This document shows positions 24,601 to 36,600 of a stretch of DNA of 64,000 nucleotides, piece by piece. Below the pieces are notes generated by a model, which ran no database searches, was not told the origin of the DNA, and saw only the letters and a list, made by a program, of their open reading frames with translations. This DNA comes from Undaria pinnatifida. Lineage: Eukaryota > Sar > Phaeophyceae > Laminariales > Alariaceae. The DNA is taken from the NCBI GenBank assembly GCA_012845835.1, contig JABAKD010000016.1:7285919-7349918 (forward strand). Direction: 5' to 3'. Each line of letters begins with the position of its first letter. Position 1 is the first letter of the stretch. The translations under genes and the position numbers were made by a program.

Positions 24601-27600
24601 CAGGACATTAGTTGGCTGCTTTTGCGCTGTTGCGCGGGGGCAACTTTTTATGTCGGTATTGTTGGTTTGCGCAACAGGCGCCGGAAGGCGTGTTTCGCTG
24701 GAGGCGCGAAAAAAAAGTGGGGCAACTTTCTTGTGTTTGCCGTAGGCGAAAAGAGTTAAAACGTACGTGGTCAAGTGGTTTTCCCGCGTACGATCACGTG
24801 TGTATGGCGGAAACAATGTTTCCAAGCGTCTAAAAGGCACAGGGTCAAGTGGTTCCCAGGCGTACATTCACGCATATATCGCAAAGTTTTGGCTACGACG
24901 ACCCGTACCCCTTGGCTCCTGTTGTGCTGCGCCCAACAGACGCCAGAGCCCTAGTTAATGCTGTATGCCCTGTGGTATAGCGTATTGTTTTGTAGTGTTT
25001 TTTAGTGTATTGTATAGTAGTGTGTTGTGCATTTAATGTAGAGTAGTGTGTTAAAATGTGTTGTGTTTACCCCCGCCTGCGACGGCACCCGCGGCGCGTG
25101 CGACATGCTCGACGGCGTTGTGTGCGCCATTTGTCAGTATCCGTCCCTGCTGTGGCCGATTTTTCCTCCGCCCGCCCTCCCCGAGCCCAAGCTCAAGCTT
25201 GTTCGGCTCGCTACATACCCCCCTCCGCCCTCGTTCGGCTGCATGGTGTTTTCCCTTTTCAGCGACCTTTGCCCGAATGAACTAATACTGCACATTGTAT
25301 GCGGCTCTCGCCCGAATGGGCTCGTATGTCTTGACTGAACTGATTCCGACCGGACTGATTTCATTCACGCTGCCTGGGTATCGGGAATCTCGATCGGACC
25401 CTGCGAGCAGGTTTCGGTCGCCTACACTCGCTTGGTCCCTGCGGAGTCTGGGCGCGAGCACGACGGAGAAGGGTGAGAACAAGTCACCGCGGTCAAGGGG
25501 GGGGGGGGGGGGGGGGGGGGCGTTGACGTCGGGGCCTGCTTTTGTCCGTTTTCGGCTCTCGAGGTGTTCGCTGGGTTCTGAGCGGTCTTATCTTGGCCCG
25601 TGTAATACTTGCTCTCGCTTTTTTTGGGATAACCTCTTGGACCTAGTGTGGAAGTAATTTTGCAGTGGCAAAAGTTTGTTTTTCTGCACGACAGCACCTA
25701 TTTGGAACTAGATTCGGAATGTTGGTGATGGCCCGAACGCTTTACCATTGCTCCTACTTTTTCGGTAACAAAAGACTGTGAAACAGAGTTGTAATATTCT
25801 TGTAGCAACCCCTTTCGCACTTGCGTTTGCTTTTTAGATACAACCTACTAGGAATTAACGGTGGGGATGTTTTTGTAGTGATAGTAGCCGGTATTGGTAT
25901 TACTGATAAAAGGGTTAGACTAAGTACACACGTGTACCTACTTTTCGGTACCAATCGAGCACGACGGAGAAGGGTGAGAACAAGTCACCGCGGTCAAGGG
26001 GGGGGGGGGGGGGGGGGGGGGGGCGTTGACGTCGGGGCCTGCTTTTGTCCGTTTTCGGCTCTCGAGGTGTTCGCTGGGTTCTGAGCGGTCTTATCTTGGC
26101 CCGTGTAATACTTGCTCTCGCTTTTTTTGGGATAACCTCTTGGACCTAGTGTGGAAGTAATTTTGCAGTGGCAAAAGTTTGTTTTTCTGCACGACAGCAC
26201 CTATTTGGAACTAGATTCGGAATGTTGGTGATGGCCCGAACGCTTTACCATTGCTCCTACTTTTTCGGTAACAAAAGACTGTGAAACAGAGTTGTAATAT
26301 TCTTGTAGCAACCCCTTTCTCACTTGCGTTTGCTTTTTAGATACAACCTACTAGGAATTAACGGTGGGGATGTTTTTGTAGTGATAGTAGCCGGTATTGG
26401 TATTACTGATAAAAGGGTTAGACTAAGTACACACGTGTACCTACTTTTCGGTACCAATCTACTTGGAGTTGGAACAGCAAGTACGTGTACACAAACACAA
26501 CGTACTGCATGGACACGAGCTTATATGGTTCGAAGTATTGCCCTAAGGCAGTAATGTTCGGTAGTCGATCGAGACAGATACCAGATGGTTCTCGCTGTTT
26601 GTTGTCCGTAGAGCCTGCTGTGAGCGCTTTTTCCCTCCTTTTTTTGTGAAACATGCCTCATATTCTATAGAAATTCACCGCGTTTCGTACGTTGTCGTGC
26701 TGTGTTTGCGGTGGCCGTAACTGCTTCTTCAGACAAAACTAAACCTGCCTTTTGTGCGTGCTGTGTTGTATGTGTGCCAGGAGCGAGCACGACGACGTAG
26801 ACGAGATGCGCGCGTTCATGTCCATGTTCATGGAGCTAGTGGGCATGTTCGGGAGCGATATCCCGAACGGATGCGGGCCAGGCTGCAAGGGGGGACATGG
26901 GCACGTCCCATCCGGTGAGTAAATAAAAGGAAAAATAAGCACGAATTAGACCGGAAAATAATTATCTGTCCGGGAGATGCCCGGTACGGGACGCTACAGG
27001 ACGAGACGGGGCGGGCCGGGACGACTGGAAAAATTAAAACTGTCCTAGAGATTACCGAGATGCGACGCTACTGGGCGATATTGGATGGGGCGGGACAGTA
27101 CGAAGCGGGGCGAGGCTGGATGTCTCCCGATCTACTGGCTATCATATGTTGGCCTTTTTGTTTTGTTCCTGGAGATTTTATTCACGGTGGGTGGGTGTAC
27201 CCCCCTGGATCGTCATGATGCCATTTTTTAATGTGCTGCCGAGGGTTTGTGGATGGGTGTATATTTTCTGCAAGGCTGTGTTTAACGCCTTGACAACTGG
27301 TAACCCTTTTTCGAGGACAATTTCACTTGAAATTAGTATATGAAAGGATTTTGGGGCTTTAACAGGGGTTAATAGGGTTCTTACTCCTGGGTGTCTAATT
27401 GAGCATGACTAGACCAGGGTTGGTACCGGGGTAACCCCCAGTATGCACCCTACCAAACGCTCCCTTGATCGTTTTTGTGTTAAAAATTGGGACACAGTGT
27501 CCAGTAGAGGACACCTCGACGCATGAACCGAGCCTTCATGTCATTGCTCGCGTTTTTTTTTCGATGTGACTTGCACATTGTGTGATGTGAGGGGGTGCAA

Positions 27601-30600
27601 ACCCGCACTGTTGTATTGCCAATCCTGCGAGGCGTTTATGGTCCTACGGTTTACGGCCATGCATGATGCGATGATTACCCCCCCCCCCCCCCCCTCCCCC
27701 CCCCCCCCCAACCCCCCAACACACGCTTTGGCTTATTAATCGTCCATTGTTTTGTCCGTTTTCATGTGCAGGCATACCATCAGATATGGCGGGCATGTCC
27801 AGCACTAGCGTGGCGGTAAGTATGATGTTCGGCGAAAGGCCTCAGGAGGAGGTAAGAGGCAAAATAGTTTTTTTCGTCGCTTTCGGTGTCGTGGAAAGAG
27901 CGCGGGTTACCGACGGTTGTGCCGTGTTGGGTGCATCAATTTGGCGCGGGGGGGGGAAGCTTGCAGGCGGCACGTACGTTCTATACCACTCTGTCCGGAA
28001 GTTTAAGCACGCTTTTGATAGCTGTGTTGGGTGATCTATTTTGGGGAGGGGGGACGTGGGGGGCTTGCAGGCGGCACGTGCGTTTTATACCACTCTGGTG
28101 TAAACACTCTTTTGATATTCATCACCTGGTCGACGAGCGCTGTGCCCCGCGGACATGGGATGCCTTGCTGTTCTACCGTGTAATATGAACATGATATGAT
28201 TTTCAAGGTTACCCGTCGGCATGAGGTTAACTTGATATCCCGGGGGCGTCTCAAGTCGAACAGGGGGAACACAGGCGTTCCGATGATATGTGCCGTTTTG
28301 AGCTACGGTACTGATTTTGCTGCTGCTGTATGCTTCGTATACGTGGTATGAGGTCCGGCAATGTGTGTTCGAGTGTTGCGTTGGACGTGTTAATGTTGTC
28401 GTGGTTCTATCAGGAACCAGCCACACGCACACACACCGTGACTAATGGCACAAAGGCGAGAGCTTGGAGTGCGGCTGCCGTTGTACCGCTGCCGTTGCAC
28501 TGTTGTATTGCTGCATCATGCTTTTGTGGCTGCTAGGCTGAGCGGCTGTTTTTGCCAAAACAAATCCACCGTTCTTCTTGATCGTTTTGTGTGCCTATGA
28601 CAGCCCACAACCCACGCACATGCACAGAAGCGCGCACGCATACACACAGAAGCACCGCCGGTGGCTGTCACAATGGAATGCTGCTGCTGCGGCGTAGCAG
28701 ACTGCAGAGAGGCTAAAACAATTAGACTTATATTGTACGGCGGACGGGAAAGCGGAGCGAATACAAGATTGCGAGAAGAGAACTGGCTATTTAAAAACAA
28801 CGTGGGATTTTTCATGCACCTGCTCGGCTTGAGCACGAGGCGGAACGCAACCCTTTGAAATAGCCAGCTCAGCGACGTGAATGCTCGGAGCACCGCCACG
28901 GAGCTCAGCCGGGATCGAGACATGCGTCGTAATGTACCGATGGGCGCCTTGCGAGAAAAAACCTCGACTGCCGTAGAGGATGAATCCAGAAAAAAGTGCA
29001 TATTTTACGTAAGGCATACCAGGTATAACATATGAGTATGATAGGAGCAACGATTCAACAACAGACTTTACATATTTTGCATATGCACTGCTCTGTTTTG
29101 TCGTGGAACTCCCGGGCAGGCTTGGAGTAGCGAGGAAGAGGAGGGCGATGGGCGGGAGGAGGACTACGACCACGACGAGGAGGAGTTTGACCTAGATGAA
29201 GGTAAGCGTGTCTCAATCCCCAAAAACCTACACATGTAAATACCTATTTTGCTATTTTTTTTGTGCACCTGGCGTCGTGGCTTTTGCCTCCTCTGCAACC
29301 CTCGCGGCGTACGTTGTGTTGAGCGTGGTGTGCTCTCGCTTGCGTGTTCGCTTGCGCTTGAGCGTGGCTCATCTGCTTTGCGACGACGACGGTGGCGGCG
29401 ACGGCGGTGGCGACGGTGGCGACGTGCGGTACGTTGTCAGTATCGGGTCGAAACACCCATTCGTAGCAACCGTGCGCGCGTCGCGCCCGATTTTTTCAGA
29501 GAGTGTACGTCATATTTCGATTCACGCTGGTGGCGATCGAGATGGAAGATATCCAAAGCTGTCAAACACGTTCATGTTCTCACCGTTGTCGCCTGCGTAC
29601 CTGCTTCACGTAACGCGTCGCGATACGTCGATATTTCGATAGACCCGGAAACTTCTGATATGGTGCTTGCGATATGACATGCACACGATACCCAGCACTA
29701 ACACACACCTGCATACAAACCGCCGTTGTCGCATGCCCCTGTTTCACGTTTCGCGTCCGTCTCGCAGTCCGTTGCGTCTTGATGTTGTGAAGCAGAGCCT
29801 ATCGCTCACGGGCTGGAGAAAGTTTCGTTGTTTCGATAGATATTTAGATAAGATACCGATTTTATAAAATTATTCTAATGACGTCAGCTGTGAGTTCGAC
29901 AGATTTAGGGTCGATACTCATTTTTGCAAGCTGCGTACTACGTCGATCGCCCGTTTTTAATAAGTTTCATGAGTCAGGACCGATTTGTTTCGTGTGATAC
30001 AATATCGCCACTAACGCAAACATAAATACACACCATTGTTTCATGCCCATGTTGCTAGTTTCGCGTCTCGATACATCGATAATCGATATTTCGACAGACA
30101 TCGGATATGTTTTAGCCTGATATTCCGATCGATATCGGATATTTCGATAGGCGTCGAATCTTTCGATGATATGATATCCAACACCAACACTACCGCACGC
30201 CATTGTCGCATGCCTGTTTCACGTTTCGCCTCCCAACACCCACGTTTTAAGATTGCGAAGCAGAGCCCGACGCCCGCAAACAGGACGCCCGCGGCTATTC
30301 GCGTCCGATAGGATGTATCGAAAATTCGACATATCGAAACACCGATTTTTTAGTAATTCCTTGGTTATCGAATTTTTCGATATCATATATCTAACACTTG
30401 ACGCACCCATGCCCCTGTTTGCACGTTTCGCGTCCCGATGCGCACGCCTTAAGATTGTGAAGCAGAGCCCGACGCTCACGGACAGGACACCCGCGGAGTC
30501 AGAGGGGGTGACGACGGCGAGGCGGGTGCGGGGTCTTCGTCGGCTTCGGCGGCCGCTGTTGCTGCCGCTGCCGCTGCGGAGGCGTTTAAAGCGGGGGCAG

Positions 30601-33600
30601 GGGCTGCTGAGGTAGCCGGTGGGGAGTGCTTGTGGGAGCCGATGGTCCGCCACTATTTCCATATGAATCTGAAGGTGGGTGGACCTTCTGTGGAGGGGAA
30701 CCGGAGGGGGGACGGGGGTCAAGGGAGTAGGGAGAGGGGTGTTTGTGTTTGCGTTGGAGGTGGTGGTGTTGGTGGTAGTGGTTTTGATGCTGGTGATATT
30801 GCGTTGGTGGTGGTGTTGGTATCAGTGACGTTAGTGTTGGTGTTGATGTTGGAGGTGGCGGTGATGATGGGGAGGAGGGGTTAGCGGTAGTGATGGTGTT
30901 TGTGTTTGTGTTGGTATTGGTGTCCTTGTTGTGGTTGTTTTCAGTGTTTTGCTGTTGCGGTTGTTGTCGTTATGATTGTTGTTGCTGTTTGACTTGCTAT
31001 GGAAAATCCTTCTATCGTTTCAATGTACGTTTTGGCTGTGCCCCGGCGGGCAGGAGGAGGTGGAGCAACAGCGGGCGGCAGGGCTTGGGAGCGCAAGCGT
31101 GGGCTCGAGCGAGGCGGCGGAGCTGGAAGAGGAGGTGATCAAACTTGACGAATACGTGAAAACATAACTGGTACTACGCTGTCCGGCAATGTACGAACCG
31201 TTCGGTGTTATATATTTACAAGTAAAGGGTCCTTAAATACGAAGTATTTTTGTGTCTCGTCGGGTTTTTGGTTCAGTGTGTTGTTGGTTAGTTTTGAATA
31301 TGTGTACGTGTTTTTTACATGGCAGTTGTTATTTGTTTCTTTTGTTCGAGTTTTACTTTTTTGTAAATGTTTTGTGTTTTCGCGTATCGTACGTGTATGC
31401 GAGTTTTTCCCGAGGTGGCCCTCCTCCGGTGCGAGCTCTGTCTGACGCTTGGAGCGATCGCGCCCGACGCTAGCAGGCCCTTCGCCAGGCGAGAGCTCTT
31501 AAGAGGCGGCAGGACAAGAAACGAAGACAGAAGGAAAAGAAACAGAGGGCATCGGCGGCGAAGATTCAGGAGGCAGCCGATCAAAGAGACAGTGCCCAGC
31601 AAGAGGACGAGGTACGGAGCACGGCACAACCTCTCACTCCATCGCACCAACGCACGCACGCACACGAGTGTCGGGACCCCAAAAGGCTACCCTCCATCTT
31701 GCGCATCGTTGTTGTGGACGTTGTCGCGGACGTTGGTTGTTGTATTGTTTGCCGTTTTTTCTATTTTCTGTAGGTTAGTCGCCCCCCCCCGTGGTTGTAG
31801 TCGTTGCTGTTATCGTTATGATTGCCGTCGGTGTTGTGAGTTTTCGAAAAAACTTGTCAGTTTTTCCGTAGTTTAACCGATTGCTGTTGTCGCTGTCTTT
31901 TGTAGATTAGCCGGTGGCCGTTGTCGTTGTCGTTGTCGTCAAGCGTTATGCGTGTCAGTTTGTTCTCCTTTTTTCTGTAACTTAACCCATTTCCAACTCC
32001 TAAAAATGATCCTAGTCGAATTCCAAGTGTTTTGTCCCCATGTCGGGAGTGCGGTGCTAAAAGGGTTCCCCCCCCCCCCCCCCTCCTGCGTTTGGCGTCG
32101 ATAACAGGGGAAGACGGAGGAGGAAACGCTGGCGTCGAAGCGGAAAGAGGTGGTGCGATTGCGGAGAAAGGCGGAGGAAGACCGGAGGGTGGGGCTGTTT
32201 GCCGCGTGCAGGGCGGGCTCTGTCGAGGAGGTGGGTAAGAGAGAGGGGGACGGAGGGAGGGAGGGGGAGGGAGAGGGAGGGGGGCGGAGGGAGGGAGGGA
32301 ATGAGAGGCACGGAAGCGTAGTGAGGGTCGATTTGTTTACACCGCTGGTGGTAACCCTGACCTCAACAAGACGTGCCCTCAACATGTGCTTGACACATTG
32401 CTCTTTTTTTTCGCCAAAATCATTGTTCAAGACAGTTGGAAGGCTTGTTCGTTGTTATCGATGGTCATGCAGGGTCATCGACCATATGGCGGGCGTTGTT
32501 GGGGTGATAGTTGTGGTGGTGGTGGTGGTGGTGGTGGAGGAGGTCGTGGTCGTCGAGGTCGTGGTGATTATGGTGGGTGGTATTGTTTTGGTTGTGGCTA
32601 TTTGTATCTCAGAATGATACGATCGATCGACGCTCCTACTGAAACGCCTTTCTCCTGATGCGAATCCCTTACTGCAGGTGCGAATGATGCTTGGGACGGG
32701 GCTGGTTCGGTACCAGGAGAGAGAGAGGGGGAACGGGCAGACGGGGGCGTCGCTGCTCCACGCGTGCGTTACGGGCTTCGCGCGGGGCCCGGAGAACTCT
32801 CCCCAGCTGAAGGAGGTGGCGATCGGCCGCCTCAGCATAGCGGCGGTGAGAACTCACTTGCCTGTCCTTCCTTTTTCCCCTCCCTGCACGCCTCCGTTTT
32901 TGGTGCAGTAGTGGTCCCTGTATAGTTCCGGTATGTGCCAGCCGGGATTACCGGCACTGTAGCGGCAACCGGCACTGTAGCGGCAATCGGCACTACTCCG
33001 CATACTGCCACTGCTGTTTGTTTCATCTGTGCCAAGCGATTTCACAGGCACTATAGCGGGCAATCGACACTACTCGATCGGCACTATATAGGGATCACTA
33101 CTCGTAATGTGGTTGGTTACTGCGCGCTCCGTGTCTTTGTGTTGGGGTTACTTCCAGTCTGGTTCATGATGGGCTTTGTTTTTTCGTTGCGTGGTTGTCT
33201 TCACACTATCCCTAACCCTTTGGTTCTACTTAACGGCATCCCGCACACCTATTGCGGCGAAACAGCGATCGGCTGACGATGCTCGTGGATGCTTGAGTGC
33301 TTGGGCGGACACGAGCGATTTGATCGTCATTTGTTTTTCCATCCCACGGTGTATCGATCCCCCCCCCCTCCTTCGCCCTTCATGCGACCCGCGGAACACC
33401 TCACGGCGATTCGCGCTTGGTACAAGCAATGTCTGCTAGGTTGGTGAAAACCCGACGTGCCCCGTCCCGACATAGCAGGGATGCGAGGATCTATGGTCAT
33501 ACGACTACGGCCATGCACAAACTGAGTACACCCCCCCCCCACCCTCCCTCCCTCGCCCTCGCCCCCTTCTCTTGCCCCCCGCTCACCTTCCTCGCGTCCG

Positions 33601-36600
33601 TCCGCCCGCCTATATATGTTTTTGAACGGACGCGAGCGAATTGAAAACCATTGTATGTTCTACCCGAAGGTGTATCCACCCCCTCCCCCCACCCGTCCCG
33701 CGCACCTCCTCTTCGCATTCGCCCGCCCGCCCGTCCACCCGTCCCCTTCCGGCCGTGTTGGAGCAGATGATCCTCGCTGGCGTTGATCCTGGCGTGGATG
33801 CCGGGGCGGTGGACTCGGCGGGGCTTACGGTCCTGCACAGGGTGGCGGAGGCGTTGGATATGCCGTACTTGGCGCTGTTGCTGGAGGAGAGAAAAAAATC
33901 GCAAGGTATACCTATCAATGTGCAAATTGTGCTGTAGAGGTGATGGTGGCGCGGTGAGGGCGGAGGAGGGGGTGGTGGTGATGGTGGTAGCGGCGGTGAT
34001 AGTATCCCCTGGGCGTTTCTTGGTGTGGGGGCGATCCAACCATAACCTAGGACTCTATTGGAAAGCTCGAAAAGCGAGCCAATGCGGTGCTGTCCGGATG
34101 AGAAGGGTGCCACCACTACCTTTACCACCACCACCTGCCGCCGCCGCCACCACCACCACCACCACCACCACCACCGCCACCACCTCCTCCCAAGCGCCCC
34201 ACCGCTTCACTCCTCCCCCCCCCTCCCCCCCACCCCACCTCTCCTGCGATCCTCATGAAACGACTCCCCAGCACCATTGCGTCCCCCCTCCCCTCCCCTC
34301 CCCTACCCTCCCCTCATCAACCCCCTCCCTCCCCCGCTTCGCCTTCGCCACATTCGCACCCCGACCAATCAGCGCGACGCGATCAAATCCTCCTTAACGA
34401 GCGGTGTCTCTTGAAAGGGTGGACACCCTTGCACTACGCAGCCGCGGAAGGTAGCCCAGTAGGGGTTTCCACCCTCATTGCAGCAGGCGCTAGCGTTAGC
34501 GTTCACGGAGCGGTCCTTCCCGGTACCGGCTCTAACGGAAGCAACGGCGGGATTAGTTCCGGTTCGGGAAATGGAGGCGGTGGAACCGGGGGTGAGGGGG
34601 ATGGCGCGGAGGCGGGTACAGCGCTGCAGCTGGCGCGGGCGTTGCTCTCTAAGGAAGGGGCGGGGCCGCGGAAGAAGGGGCTACAGGAGGTGGCGCGGCA
34701 GCTGAGCGCGGCAACGCAGGCCGTGGAGCGGGCGAAGGAGCAGCGGGAGCGCAGGGACCGAGAGGCTAAGGTGAGGTTATAATCGCGTATGGGTCTTCAG
34801 ACGGCAATGTTGTCGAAACCAGCTGATGCTTACTTCAGCTTCGGCCACCCGATGTGATTCGACCTGCTGGGGTAGGAGATGTGTCCAAACCGCAATGCCG
34901 GTGACTGTGCACCGTGACGGTACTCGCACTGCTGCAAAACGGTCTTCCTACGCTAAGACGCTCTCGATTCGATCTCGCTCGTCGCTTTTTTTGGCCGGTT
35001 TCTATGGGTCTCGAAAGGATTCATTTACCCTTACGTGTCACTACAAGCACGTGAAAACACACACTAATTTTGAGTAGTTTTCCCCCAAAAACGTGGGTGC
35101 GGTTTGTAAAGGGGTTGAGCTCCCGACGGACTAGGTGACAGTCGATTGCGGAAGCGTTTTGGGGAGGGGACAGGGGCGGGGGGAGGGAGGGAAGGGATGG
35201 GGAAGGAGGGGGGCGGGGGCGGGAGGGAGGGGAGAGGGGAACGGGTATAGGGAGAGGAAGGGGGGTAGGGACCCTCGCCACCGAACGGGGCAGACGGTGC
35301 CGCGGGAGTAGCCCTAACAGCTGACGTACGATGGTTAACATAGGAACTAGACATGCCAGGCGACAGCGTTGGCGGCGGCGGGTGGGGGCGGCGGGTAGAG
35401 GGGCTGCAGTACGGGCGCGTCAGCGGATCATCCAGGCCGATTGACGCCCGTGGGCGCTATATAACGCCTCCAGAGAACATGTCACACGAGTTTTTAAAAA
35501 GTACCCCGCGTGTGATGTGTTCGCCAAGCGATAACATGGCGTCTGTGCCAACCAGGGTTTTTGCTGGCCGTGTCTGCTATTTTTTGTCCTGGCGGTAATG
35601 GGGGTGGCGATGGTGGTGCTGGCGGCAGCGATGGCGGCGGTGGCGGCGGTGGTGGCGGCGGCGGCGGCGGTGGTAGCGGTGGTGGCGGCGAGGTGGTGGT
35701 GGGTTCTTCAAAGAAGCTGGCGAACTCCTTTTTTGTGTGTGTGTTTTATACCGTTCTGGCTCGTGAACCTTTCTGAACGCAAACGTGCGGGCCATGACGA
35801 CACGGTGGCTTACAATAACGAGCTGCTGCTGCTGCTGCTACTGCTGTTATTACTGCTGCTGCACCTTGATTGCTTATTGTTTTCTGCTGCTTGGGAAGGA
35901 GAGGTACTGGCTGACATATCTACCGCAGTATCTACCTCTGTGGCGCGCCCCCATGTCTTTGCTTATAACACGCGTCTGGAATCCTACTGCTGTGCAGTAC
36001 GCGTTCCCGAATTATAGAGAGGCACCGAATGGTCCAACGTCCCATCCTCCGATTGCTGTGAGCTGCGAAGAGTGTTGTTTTTGTAGAAGGGTAACACTAC
36101 TGCTACTACTGTTTGTGGTAAGACTACGCGGCAACCCTAAGCCCGGTTCTAACCCGTTTCCAAAACAAGCCAAAACTGGCTTGGTCTGAAACGCTGCTGC
36201 GCCGCTTTCGCATCGAAAGAGAATTTTCCGAACTGCGGACCTTGATTTGCCTTCCTGGCCATAAAAATGGAGTATAAAAATCCAGGAAGTGTGCCTCCGA
36301 GCACTTCGTTAGAAGTAGAGGCCAGCGTACATTTCCGACACAGGCCAGCGGACTGACGCCGAATTTCCGTACGCCCTCCGCCCCCACCTCCACGCGCGTG
36401 TGTATTACGTTTGCGTTTTCGCGTATGGTTGTGGTTGTGCGTGTGCCTGTGTTCATGCTTGTGTTCGTTCATGTGCGTGTTCTTGCCCTTGTTCTTGTGT
36501 TTGTGCGTGTGCCGTGCTTGTGCTTGTGCCTTCGCTTGCCCGTGTTCTTATGTATATTTTGTTCTTGTGCTTATGCTTGTGCTCGTGCCCGTACGCGTTC

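Larger units (their letters stand above)
21618..26780 (+). other. 5.2-kb gap in the gene model: intron(s) with a missing J-domain exon
   Basis: An exon of length 3n+2 encoding helices III-IV should lie here. I found no frame with an AYxxLsDpxxRxxYD-like pattern and good splice sites. A weak look-alike ([13 protein letters not shown], about 25378-25420) lacks an acceptor. The interval holds a 42-bp minisatellite, repeat R1 copy C, the inverted-repeat partner, cagcagtac minisatellites and a 501-bp tandem duplication. Confidence 0.5.

Noticed and set aside
25378-25420. [13 protein letters not shown] as the missing J-domain helix IV
   Set aside because: Resembles the D-P-x-x-R pattern, but hydrophobic positions are wrong and no acceptor precedes it.
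25422-26200. Two near-identical minus frames with poly-Pro ends
   Set aside because: Created by the tandem duplication and the poly-G run.
35561-35776. Gly-rich frame as an extra exon of the large gene
   Set aside because: The (GGC/GGT)n run lacks a matching acceptor, and flanking exons already join in phase without it.
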